NCBI GenBank assembly: GCA_011620825.1
Contig: WOYN01000031.1
Span: 1 to 6,352 of the forward strand
Origin: Candidatus Methanomethylophilaceae archaeon
GTDB lineage: Archaea > Thermoplasmatota > Thermoplasmata > Methanomassiliicoccales > Methanomethylophilaceae
Reading direction: 5' to 3'
DNA length: 6,352 nucleotides
In this document: positions 1 to 5,295 of the stretch, one piece after another
Layout of the letters: each line of letters starts with the position of its first letter
Numbering within the stretch: the stretch's first letter is position 1
Position numbers and translations under genes: made by a program
Notes under the pieces: generated by a model
What the model was told of the DNA's origin: nothing
The model's database searches: none
Seen by the model: the letters and a program-made list of their open reading frames with translations, nothing else

Positions 1-756
1 GGACGACGGAAGCGACGAGAGCCTCTCCAATCCTCCGGCGAGTGAAATGAGTCTCGCGGCTAACGGTCCGCCGAGCATGGCGCACATGTTGGGGCAGGTT
101 ATCTTCACTATGGACTCGATATATCCTTCGGTCCTCTCCCTCTCATCGTACATGTCCGAAAGGTTCTGTGCGAGGGCCCTGACCGCATCCATGTCGGCAG
201 ATTCGAAATCGGCGCCCATGGACTGGACGTCCGAACCAAGCTCTTCCAGGATTCCTTCCCTCTCGCCATACCTGGCTATCAGGTCCGAGTATTTTCTGTC
301 GCTCGCCATGTCGGCAAGCTCCGGGAAATGCATCCCGTACCACTCGTGAAGCCTCTCGTCGATCAGGTTGCATGTTTCATACAGGCTGTCCATATACCGA
401 ATGGCCTGGACTAGGTTCCTGTCCCTGGGCACGGGCTCCGAGGTCCTCAGTTTTCCAAGACGTATCATCACCTCGTGCATCATTTCCGGTGTGAACCCGT
501 ACTTCTCGGGTTTGATGAAAGACGAGTCGTACATCTCTGGCCGTCCGAGCTCGGACTGCCTTCTCTCCGATACGGCGACCCTCCCGGCCCTAGCGGCAAG
601 GTCTCTCTCCTCCTGCAGAACATTGCCCCTCTGGATAAGCGCCAGTTTCTCGGCGTTCTCGTCCGGGTCTCTCGGCATCGGTATGCTGTCTATCACCCTT
701 TCGGATTTCTCGTCGCAGAGAAACACGCCGAACCATTTAGTGACCAGTATCGCCAA
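1..756 (-). CDS. nop5: Nop5/Nop56-type C/D-box sRNP core protein (C-terminus beyond window)
   Basis: Nop5 is the scaffold of archaeal C/D-box ribonucleoproteins. It joins the L7Ae-bound guide RNA to fibrillarin, which 2'-O-methylates rRNA and tRNA. The 252 codons seen start at a TTG and have no stop before the window edge. Residues 1-60 match the N-terminal fibrillarin-binding domain (TKWFGVFLCDE near 6-16). Residues 114-160 form the coiled-coil part (NLVQAIRYMDSL, then RLHEWYGMHFPELADM). Residues 180-252 begin the Nop domain (SMGADF, CPNMCAMLGGPLAARLISLAGG at about 221-242). About a third of a usual archaeal Nop5 is missing. The frame has no ATG near its beginning and is open upstream to 819. 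TTG at 756 fits the family N-terminus and lies 4 nt after the aldolase stop, with AGGATGTGAG upstream, so translation is probably coupled. Fibrillarin usually follows Nop5 in archaea and would lie just outside the window. Identification is firm; the start is likely. Confidence 0.93.
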   Translation of the reverse strand, partial: MAILVTKWFGVFLCDEKSERVIDSIPMPRDPDENAEKLALIQRGNVLQEERDLAARAGRVAVSERRQSELGRPEMYDSSFIKPEKYGFTPEMMHEVMIRLGKLRTSEPVPRDRNLVQAIRYMDSLYETCNLIDERLHEWYGMHFPELADMASDRKYSDLIARYGEREGILEELGSDVQSMGADFESADMDAVRALAQNLSDMYDERERTEGYIESIVKITCPNMCAMLGGPLAARLISLAGGLERLSSLPSS

Positions 757-760
757 GCTC

Positions 761-1366
761 TCACATCCTGGACAGTTTTTCGATCTCGGAGAACGGAAGG
801 ATCTTCGCTCTGCCCGTGATCATCTGCAGCTTGGCCTGGAATTCCAGTTCTTCCATTCTGTTGTAAGCCTCCTCGATCGTCCTTCCTTGGGTTATGGCTC
901 CGTGGCGGGCCATGAGCATGGCCTTGGAGTCATGGTGTGCGGCTACGGCGTCGACCAGTTCCTGAGATCCCGGGGTGAAGTACGGGACCATGGGGACCTT
1001 TCCGAGAAGGATTACGCCTTCGGGCGTCAGTTCCGTCCTGAGCTCTTTTCCCTTTACTGCGATAGATGTGCAGTAGAGAGGATGACAATGGATCACGGAT
1101 TTTGTTTCAGGGTTCAGATTGTAAAGTGCCAGATGCATTTTGTTTTCAATGGACGGCTTTCCGCCGGATATTATGGAACCGTCGGTTCCCATGAGTATCA
1201 GGTCTTCGGGCTCCAGTAGCCCTTTGTTTCTCCCGCTGGGTGTGATCAGTATCTCGCTGTCGCCGATCATCAGGCTCATGTTGCCGCCCGCAGAGACGGT
1301 GATCTGTCTGTCGTACAGCATCTTGCAGAAACGTACAAGAAGTCCGCGTCCGAATTCCTCGTTCAC
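761..1366 (-). CDS. Class II (zinc) sugar-phosphate aldolase, L-fuculose-1-phosphate aldolase family
   Basis: A 201-residue cytosolic class II aldolase of the FucA/AraD family. These enzymes cleave ketose 1-phosphates to dihydroxyacetone phosphate and an aldehyde. Visible parts: phosphate-binding SAGGNMS (25-31) and TPSG (42-45), the catalytic acid in PSIE (Glu74), zinc ligands His93 and His95 in HCHP, and the third zinc ligand His155 in RHGA. Length and residue spacing are almost those of E. coli FucA. The start is GTG, and GTGA overlaps the stop of mtnA by 4 nt. Being directly behind mtnA, it most likely cleaves 5-methylthioribulose 1-phosphate and/or 5-deoxyribulose 1-phosphate, as described for the methylthioadenosine/5'-deoxyadenosine shunt and for Methanocaldococcus jannaschii. 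That substrate assignment is inference from context; L-fuculose phosphate or other deoxy sugars cannot be excluded. Confidence 0.92.
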   Translation of the reverse strand: MNEEFGRGLLVRFCKMLYDRQITVSAGGNMSLMIGDSEILITPSGRNKGLLEPEDLILMGTDGSIISGGKPSIENKMHLALYNLNPETKSVIHCHPLYCTSIAVKGKELRTELTPEGVILLGKVPMVPYFTPGSQELVDAVAAHHDSKAMLMARHGAITQGRTIEEAYNRMEELEFQAKLQMITGRAKILPFSEIEKLSRM

Positions 1367-2361
1367 TTAAGCACCTTCCTTATTTCGTCAGGTCTTAAAA
1401 TGCCTTCTTCGGTTATGAATCCGGATACCAGATCGGCAGTCGTCACGTCGAAAGCCGGGTTGAGCGCCGTTGAGCCCTCAGGGGCGATCCTGAAGCCGCC
1501 GATCTCCGTGACTTCCTTCTCGTTTCTTTCCTCGATCACAATGTCCTTTCCGGTCTTTGTTGAAAAGTCGAATGTTGAAACAGGTGCGGCAACGTAGAAC
1601 GGTACATCATAGTGTTTCGCTGCGATGGCCTTGTCCAACGTCCCTATCTTGTTTGCAAAGTCGCCGTTGGCCGCAATTCTGTCGGCTCCGGTTATTATCA
1701 GGTCGACGCCCTTCGACATATAGTGCGCTGAAGCCCCGTCGGGTATTATCGCATGCTCGATGCCTTCTTGGACGAGTTCCCATGCCGTCAGCTGCATGCC
1801 CTGAAGCCGCGGGCGTGTCTCGGACACATAGACGAAGAACTTCTTTCCTGCGTCGCGGGCGGCACGCATCGGTGCGAGAGCCGTGCCCACGTCGACCGTC
1901 GCAAGCGCCCCGGCGTTGCAGTGCGTCATGATCTTCGCTCCGTCCCTGATCAGCGGCTCGCCGAACCTCCCTATTGCCGTGCATTTGTCCACCATGGACT
2001 GCGCATAGGTTTCTGCGGCCTCGACAGGGTCGGACCCGCCTACCAGAGCGCTATACATATAATCCACGGCGTAGAACAGGTCGTTCGCTGTAGGTCTGGC
2101 GGATTTTATATCCTTTACAGCGCTACTCAGGTCCTCTCCTTTCAGAGAGGCGAGGCACATCGCGTACGCCGCCGAGGCGCCGATCGAAGGAGCCCCTCTC
2201 ACGGTCATGTTTCGGATGGCCTCTGCGACCTCCCTGTAATCATCGAAGGATACGAACTCGAGGCTTCCGGGAAGCTTTCTCTGCTCTATCATCACGACCT
2301 TGCCGTCTTCGAACCAGACCGCGCGGATGTCCTTATCTCCGGAACTGCATCTGACCTTCAT
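1363..2361 (-). CDS. mtnA: S-methyl-5-thioribose-1-phosphate isomerase (aIF-2B/MtnA family)
   Basis: The enzyme converts 5-methylthioribose 1-phosphate to 5-methylthioribulose 1-phosphate and, in methanogens, also the 5-deoxyribose phosphate derived from radical-SAM 5'-deoxyadenosine. The protein has 332 residues from the ATG chosen here. Family motifs, numbered from an upstream alternative ATG at 2379 (6 residues longer): substrate loop VRGAPSIG (60-67), catalytic Cys154 in THCNAGALAT, SETRP (186-190), and catalytic Asp233 in GADRIAANGDFANKIGT. These and the near-complete length favour MtnA over ribose-1,5-bisphosphate isomerase or an eIF2B subunit. I prefer the start at 2361 because the TATA-like element at 2391-2400 is too close to 2379 but suits a transcript starting near 2368. 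It is first in an operon with the aldolase and nop5, and divergent from an HTH-V4R regulator. Confidence 0.93.
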   Translation of the reverse strand: MKVRCSSGDKDIRAVWFEDGKVVMIEQRKLPGSLEFVSFDDYREVAEAIRNMTVRGAPSIGASAAYAMCLASLKGEDLSSAVKDIKSARPTANDLFYAVDYMYSALVGGSDPVEAAETYAQSMVDKCTAIGRFGEPLIRDGAKIMTHCNAGALATVDVGTALAPMRAARDAGKKFFVYVSETRPRLQGMQLTAWELVQEGIEHAIIPDGASAHYMSKGVDLIITGADRIAANGDFANKIGTLDKAIAAKHYDVPFYVAAPVSTFDFSTKTGKDIVIEERNEKEVTEIGGFRIAPEGSTALNPAFDVTTADLVSGFITEEGILRPDEIRKVLK

Positions 2362-2377
2362 ATTACCACATCGCCAC

Positions 2378-2410
2378 ATGCTCGGGCTACGTTAAATCAA
2401 TTGCGAGCAT
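2378..2410. promoter_or_regulatory. mtnA promoter bracketed by an inverted repeat
   Basis: A perfect 7-bp inverted repeat, ATGCTCG (2378-2384) and CGAGCAT (2404-2410), encloses an AT-rich element reading TTGATTTAAC on the minus strand (2400-2391). That element is a plausible TATA box for mtnA, about 26 bp from a start of transcription near 2368. A protein bound to both arms would cover the promoter, which suits an operator for the divergently encoded HTH regulator. The repeat is directly visible; its role is inferred. Confidence 0.4.
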
Positions 2411-2435
2411 CCGAATTCAGAACGGCCCACCGAGA

Positions 2436-2448
2436 ACTTATTATTAGT
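2436..2448 (+). promoter_or_regulatory. TATA-like element of the HTH-V4R gene
   Basis: AACTTATTATTAG is the most AT-rich stretch before the plus-strand gene. Its centre lies about 24 bp before the ATG at 2466, which would give a leaderless or nearly leaderless mRNA, common in archaea. No Shine-Dalgarno sequence is seen before this ATG, in keeping with that. Confidence 0.4.
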
Positions 2449-2465
2449 TACAACGTTTAGCCGCG

Positions 2466-3215
2466 ATGATGAACGGCACGATGGCTGGCGGGTTCGTCCT
2501 TTACCACACGGATAAAGGGCTGGTTCACATCTCCAATGGTGTCCAGGTGCGTATTCTGGACGAGCTTTCGAAGCGGAACCTTTCGCTGACAGAAATGGTG
2601 GAGATCACGGGCAAGGCACAGTCGACCCTGTCGGTGCATCTGGACAATATGGTGAAGGAGGGCGTGATCACATCCAAGGAGGACCCGGAGGATAACCGAA
2701 GGAAGACATATTCGATCTCATCCGTGCGTATTGCCGAGACAAGGCCCCCCGATCCGGAGTCGCTGGCGAAGTCGAAGGAAATCTTCTCCGATATGGCGGA
2801 CGACCCCGAGAGCATCAGCAACTACATGGTGAGTTTCCTGTATGTGGCGATGGACAGCATGGGGCTGTCCGTAGGCCCCCTTTCAAAGATGATGGGGGGC
2901 GTGCACGCGCAGGCTATCGGCGGGAAGTTTCAGAAAGGTCCGATCGAAGAGGTCATAGATGATATCCGCAAATACTATTCCTTTGCGAACATGGGCAAGG
3001 TCACAGTATTCTCTTTCAATCCGCTGACTCTTATCATCGATTCCAAGTTCAATGTCAGCAAGGGGGCCGCCGAAGTCATGGGAATGTACGCCGTGGGCTA
3101 TTTCGCCAAGGCGCTGGAGATGGTATACGGGATGTCTTTCACGGCGGTCTCAAGCGAAGTGTTCGGGCCCGAGAACAATTATTTCAGGTTCGTCTTAGAC
3201 CACAAGCCCCTGTAA
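2466..3215 (+). CDS. ArsR-like winged-HTH transcriptional regulator with V4R-like C-terminal domain
   Basis: A 249-residue probable transcription factor. Residues 23-88 form a winged helix-turn-helix: ILDELSKRNLSLTEMVEITG, recognition helix near AQSTLSVHLDNMVKEG (51-66), and the wing around EDNRRKTYSIS. After a linker (90-118), residues 120-247 resemble the V4R small-molecule-binding fold, ending in the typical pattern GYFAKALEMVYG (211-222), then a Glu/Gly turn and FRFVL. HTH-V4R proteins occur in methanogens; MsvR uses cysteines in its V4R domain as a redox switch. This protein contains no cysteine, so a thiol switch is excluded and a small ligand is more likely. ATG codons at 2466 and 2469 are both possible starts. 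It is divergent from mtnA and convergent with arfC, with 9 bp between the stops. The likely targets are itself and the mtnA operon (inference). Confidence 0.8.
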   Translation: MMNGTMAGGFVLYHTDKGLVHISNGVQVRILDELSKRNLSLTEMVEITGKAQSTLSVHLDNMVKEGVITSKEDPEDNRRKTYSISSVRIAETRPPDPESLAKSKEIFSDMADDPESISNYMVSFLYVAMDSMGLSVGPLSKMMGGVHAQAIGGKFQKGPIEEVIDDIRKYYSFANMGKVTVFSFNPLTLIIDSKFNVSKGAAEVMGMYAVGYFAKALEMVYGMSFTAVSSEVFGPENNYFRFVLDHKPL

Positions 3216-3224
3216 GATCGCGGC

Positions 3225-3860
3225 TCAGGATTTACCGGCCATGGTGAAGTCCAGTAGGACTCCGTTGCCAAGAACCTCGCTTTTTTCGAGAGTCAGAGCC
3301 ATTCCGCCGTCCGCAACCCATCCGTCGCCGTCTGCCGGTGTCGGCGACCCCCGTCCCCCGATGATAAGTCCGCCTACGAATACGGTGTAGCGGTCTACGA
3401 TGCCCGCGCGGAAGAACGATGATATGGTCTCTCCGCCGCCCTCGACAAGCAACTTATCGATTCCCATTTCGTAGAGCTGTTCCATCAGGTCCATAAGGTC
3501 AATATCATCCGTGCCTGTGCGGATCGTCTCTTCGCAGTCCCATTCGCGCTCGCATGAACCGAGCGTGACCATGACCGTCGGAGCCCTCTCATCCAACACC
3601 ATCGCCGAGTCGGGGGTTCTCCCGTGGGGGTCCAGTACGATCCTGATCGGATTCGTGTCATAATCCAGGTCCTTGACTGTAAGATGCGGGTCGTCCGATA
3701 CGACCGTGCCAACGCCGACCAGGATGGCATCGAACTCCTTGCGGAGCCTCTTCACGCGTTCTCTGTCATCGGCCGAAGAGATCATAACCTGTCTGCGGTC
3801 GTTGCCTGCTATTTTTCCGTCTGCCGACATGGCGCAATTAATCTGTACGTACGGTCTCAT
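3225..3860 (-). CDS. arfC: 2,5-diamino-6-(ribosylamino)-4(3H)-pyrimidinone 5'-phosphate reductase (archaeal riboflavin synthesis)
   Basis: A cytosolic NAD(P)H-dependent reductase that reduces the ribosyl side chain to ribityl in archaeal and fungal-type riboflavin and F420/FAD precursor synthesis. The reductase precedes deamination in this pathway. The 211-residue protein is a single RibD C-terminal (dihydrofolate-reductase-like) domain without the deaminase domain of bacterial RibD. Key motifs: MRPYVQINCAMSADGKIAG at the N-terminus, AILVGVGTVVSDDPHLT (45-61), NPIRIVLD (70-77), LLVEGGGE (137-144) and VGGLIIGGRGSPT (162-173). The ATG at 3860 fits the family N-terminus and has GGGGA (3867-3871) 6 nt upstream. 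The gene begins 23 nt inside rtcA, so the two are very probably cotranscribed. No functional link between riboflavin synthesis and RNA end cyclization is known to me. Confidence 0.93.
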   Translation of the reverse strand: MRPYVQINCAMSADGKIAGNDRRQVMISSADDRERVKRLRKEFDAILVGVGTVVSDDPHLTVKDLDYDTNPIRIVLDPHGRTPDSAMVLDERAPTVMVTLGSCEREWDCEETIRTGTDDIDLMDLMEQLYEMGIDKLLVEGGGETISSFFRAGIVDRYTVFVGGLIIGGRGSPTPADGDGWVADGGMALTLEKSEVLGNGVLLDFTMAGKS

Positions 3861-4887
3861 TTTTTGTCCCCGGATTTACGCTGAAATGATATATTTCGCC
3901 TCTGCGTTCCACTCCGAACCTGACGTCCAGGAAGGATTCCAGAGTATCCATCTGGCTCAGCAGGTGCCTGCTGATCTTTGAAACCTTGAAAGAACTCCTC
4001 CCTTCGGCCATTGCCATATATGGAAGTAGCTGGTCCGCCGTGTGGACGTCGACGGTCGCACCGCTCCGCATCTCCCGTATCAGGTCGTTGGCGGCATCTT
4101 CACCTGTTTTCTCTGCCGAATATTCTCTGGTGGTAAGCGCGTTGCTTCCAAGTTTTCCGTTCTCGAAGTCGGCCACAAGGCATATGCCCGCTCCTCTCGA
4201 GTCTCCGTGCGTGATCTGCATCTCTATTTCGGTGTCGGCGATAGGTTTCAAGACTCTGACGCACGAACGCACTATCTCTTTACTTATGTGGTCCGAAAGA
4301 TTCTGAGCAAAACAGATACCTCGTACCGACACCAGTTCGCCCAGCCTGTCCAGGTTCATCGGGGAGATATCACCTATGGGGTCGAGAGTCGCAACAACGT
4401 GGCCTCCGCCCCGGGGGTAGAACCCTCTCTCCTTTATCTCCACCTGGGTGTGCACGCCCATTCTGTCCAGCAACGGGAAGAGGACCTGCTGATAGCTGTC
4501 AATGGGCGGCGCCCAGAGGACGTTGGTCCCTCCCCTTATGTCGACCGTCACCCTTTCCCTGTGATTCCTGGCCGCAAGTAAAATGGCCTGAAGGACCAGA
4601 GTGATGCTGCCCGCTGTACCTATGTTCAGGGCGATGCTGTTCTTCTGTTCGGTTCCTGGCCTGAAAATAAGCTCGGAGGATCCGGTGAAATTCCCTTCGA
4701 CCTGAGAACCGGTCATCTCCGCGACGGCGCTTATTGCGGCGCAGTGCTGTTTGGACAATCCATTAGTGGGGCGGTTCTCTCTGATCCTGGTAAGGTGCGC
4801 TGTTATGCCGGTGACGGCGGAAAGGGCGACCGAGGTACGGACCATCTGTCCGCCGCCTTCTCCCTTTGAACTGTCAATCTCCAACAT
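3838..4887 (-). CDS. rtcA: RNA 3'-terminal phosphate cyclase
   Basis: RtcA uses ATP to turn an RNA 3'-phosphate into a 2',3'-cyclic phosphate through enzyme-AMP and RNA-AMP intermediates. With the ATG at 4887 the protein has 349 residues, the usual family length. Motifs in order: GEGGGQMVRTS (9-19), LSKQHCAAI (44-52), LNIGTAGSITLVLQ (87-100), GGTNVLWAPPID (119-130), the signature RGFYPRGGG (154-162), HTADQLLPYMAMA (282-294), and His308 in SRHLL, which corresponds to the AMP-accepting His309 of E. coli RtcA. The usual Thr-Asn after this histidine motif is Ser-Gln here. The frame is open upstream to a TTG at 5049, but those 54 residues do not match the family and run into pseudogene sequence, so they are excluded; ATG at 4905 is a weaker alternative. 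It is the promoter-proximal gene of an operon with arfC. Confidence 0.94.
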   Translation of the reverse strand: MLEIDSSKGEGGGQMVRTSVALSAVTGITAHLTRIRENRPTNGLSKQHCAAISAVAEMTGSQVEGNFTGSSELIFRPGTEQKNSIALNIGTAGSITLVLQAILLAARNHRERVTVDIRGGTNVLWAPPIDSYQQVLFPLLDRMGVHTQVEIKERGFYPRGGGHVVATLDPIGDISPMNLDRLGELVSVRGICFAQNLSDHISKEIVRSCVRVLKPIADTEIEMQITHGDSRGAGICLVADFENGKLGSNALTTREYSAEKTGEDAANDLIREMRSGATVDVHTADQLLPYMAMAEGRSSFKVSKISRHLLSQMDTLESFLDVRFGVERRGEIYHFSVNPGTKNETVRTD

Positions 4888-4890
4888 AAA

Positions 4891-4943
4891 GTACCAGCGG
4901 TACATGTTCTGGCTTCGATAAAGATTTAACCGTACCGCGGTAA
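4891..4943. repeat. Two near-identical GTACC/GGTAC palindromes in the rtcA leader
   Basis: GTACCAGCGGTAC (4891-4903) is a 5-bp inverted repeat ending 3 nt before the rtcA ATG. GTACCGCGGTAA (4932-4943) is almost the same sequence without the central A and contains the perfect palindrome TACCGCGGTA. They are about 41 bp apart, with an AT-rich element (4941-4950) abutting the second. They could be paired operators or alternating RNA hairpins in the leader; only the repeats themselves are certain. Confidence 0.45.
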
Positions 4944-5007
4944 ATAAAATCGGTGCGACTGCCGGGTTGCATAATCGTACTTGACGGTATTTTTGAAAAC
5001 ATGTCAA

Positions 5008-5021
5008 TTTTATACCTTTAA
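5008..5021 (-). promoter_or_regulatory. TATA box, probable rtcA-arfC promoter
   Basis: On the minus strand, TTAAAGGTATAAAA is a good archaeal BRE/TATA match. It predicts a transcript starting near 4985 with a leader of about 100 nt before rtcA. A second AT-rich candidate, ATTTTATTTA at 4950-4941, would give a leader of about 30 nt. The promoter sits just beyond the degraded end of the arsC-like pseudogene. Confidence 0.45.
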
Positions 5022-5035
5022 GCACAATTCGAATC

Positions 5036-5271
5036 TCATTCGACCACAACGTCCGCGGGAGGCGGATCGGATATTATTTTGGGGCGTTGCTTATCGGTCA
5101 TTTGAACTTTGAACATCTCATCAAATGACGCACAGCATCTGAATCGATGCCTTAGGAGGGTTCTTATCCCGCAGGATAACATGTAGAACTCTCATCTGAT
5201 GACGAATTGCCTATTGCCTCGACTATTCGGCCTCTGCACGAACCATGTACGCATATGAATGCTGTCTTCAT
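5036..5271 (-). pseudogene. Degraded low-molecular-weight phosphatase / arsenate reductase (ArsC-like) gene
   Basis: From the ATG at 5271 the minus strand reads KTAFICVHGSCRGRIVEA, the N-terminus of the LMW-phosphatase-fold arsenate reductase family, including the phosphate loop CX5R (Cys7-Arg13) with a second cysteine at 12. The frame continues as TCYPAG, then TAA (5166-5164), EPS, TAA (5154-5152), GIDSDAVRHLM, TGA (5100-5098) and ISN. This lines up with the usual YSAGTEP, P-AV-M and DIS segments. One base is missing near 5087, after which the shifted frame gives RPKIISDPPPADVVVE and then TGA (5038-5036). Intact members have about 130-140 residues; the C-terminal 50 or so are not recognisable here. 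Three stops, a frameshift and the truncation make it a pseudogene. It begins 24 nt after the corrinoid Fe-S gene on the same strand, so the two were probably once one operon. Arsenate reduction versus protein phosphatase function cannot be decided. Confidence 0.8.
5156..5193. repeat. Long imperfect hairpin inside the pseudogene
   Basis: The outer arms GAGGGTTC (5156-5163) and GAACTCTC (5186-5193) pair over 8 bp with one G-T wobble. The inner arms TTATCC (5164-5169) and GGATAA (5174-5179) pair perfectly around the loop CGCA. Six unpaired bases lie on one side only. There is no T-tract on either side, so it does not look like a terminator. The first pseudogene stop codon lies in the inner arm. 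Confidence 0.4.
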
Positions 5272-5295
5272 ATTGGTCCAATCTATTCGAACGGT

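Noticed and set aside
368..1219. Plus-strand open frame of 283 codons
   Set aside because: It lies antisense to nop5 and the aldolase, both of which carry clear family motifs; its own translation shows no recognisable domain.
1753..2460. Plus-strand open frame of 235 codons and smaller ones at 1557-1931 and 1400-1597
   Set aside because: They are antisense to mtnA, whose catalytic motifs span the whole stretch.
4874..5002. 42-codon minus-strand frame overlapping the rtcA start, a possible leader peptide
   Set aside because: Its ATG lies upstream of the predicted transcript start, it has no clear ribosome binding site, and the translation looks random.
4888..5049. N-terminal extension of rtcA from a TTG at 5049
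   Set aside because: The extra 54 residues do not fit the family, cross the probable promoter and overlap the ArsC-like remnant.
5020..5050. Possible tRNA T-arm (ATTCGAAT)
   Set aside because: No acceptor, D-arm or anticodon arm can be built around it.
5117..5204. C/D-box guide RNA, suggested by TGATGA and CTGA-like words
   Set aside because: No correctly ordered set of C, D', C' and D boxes is found on either strand, and the stretch aligns with the ArsC-like remnant.
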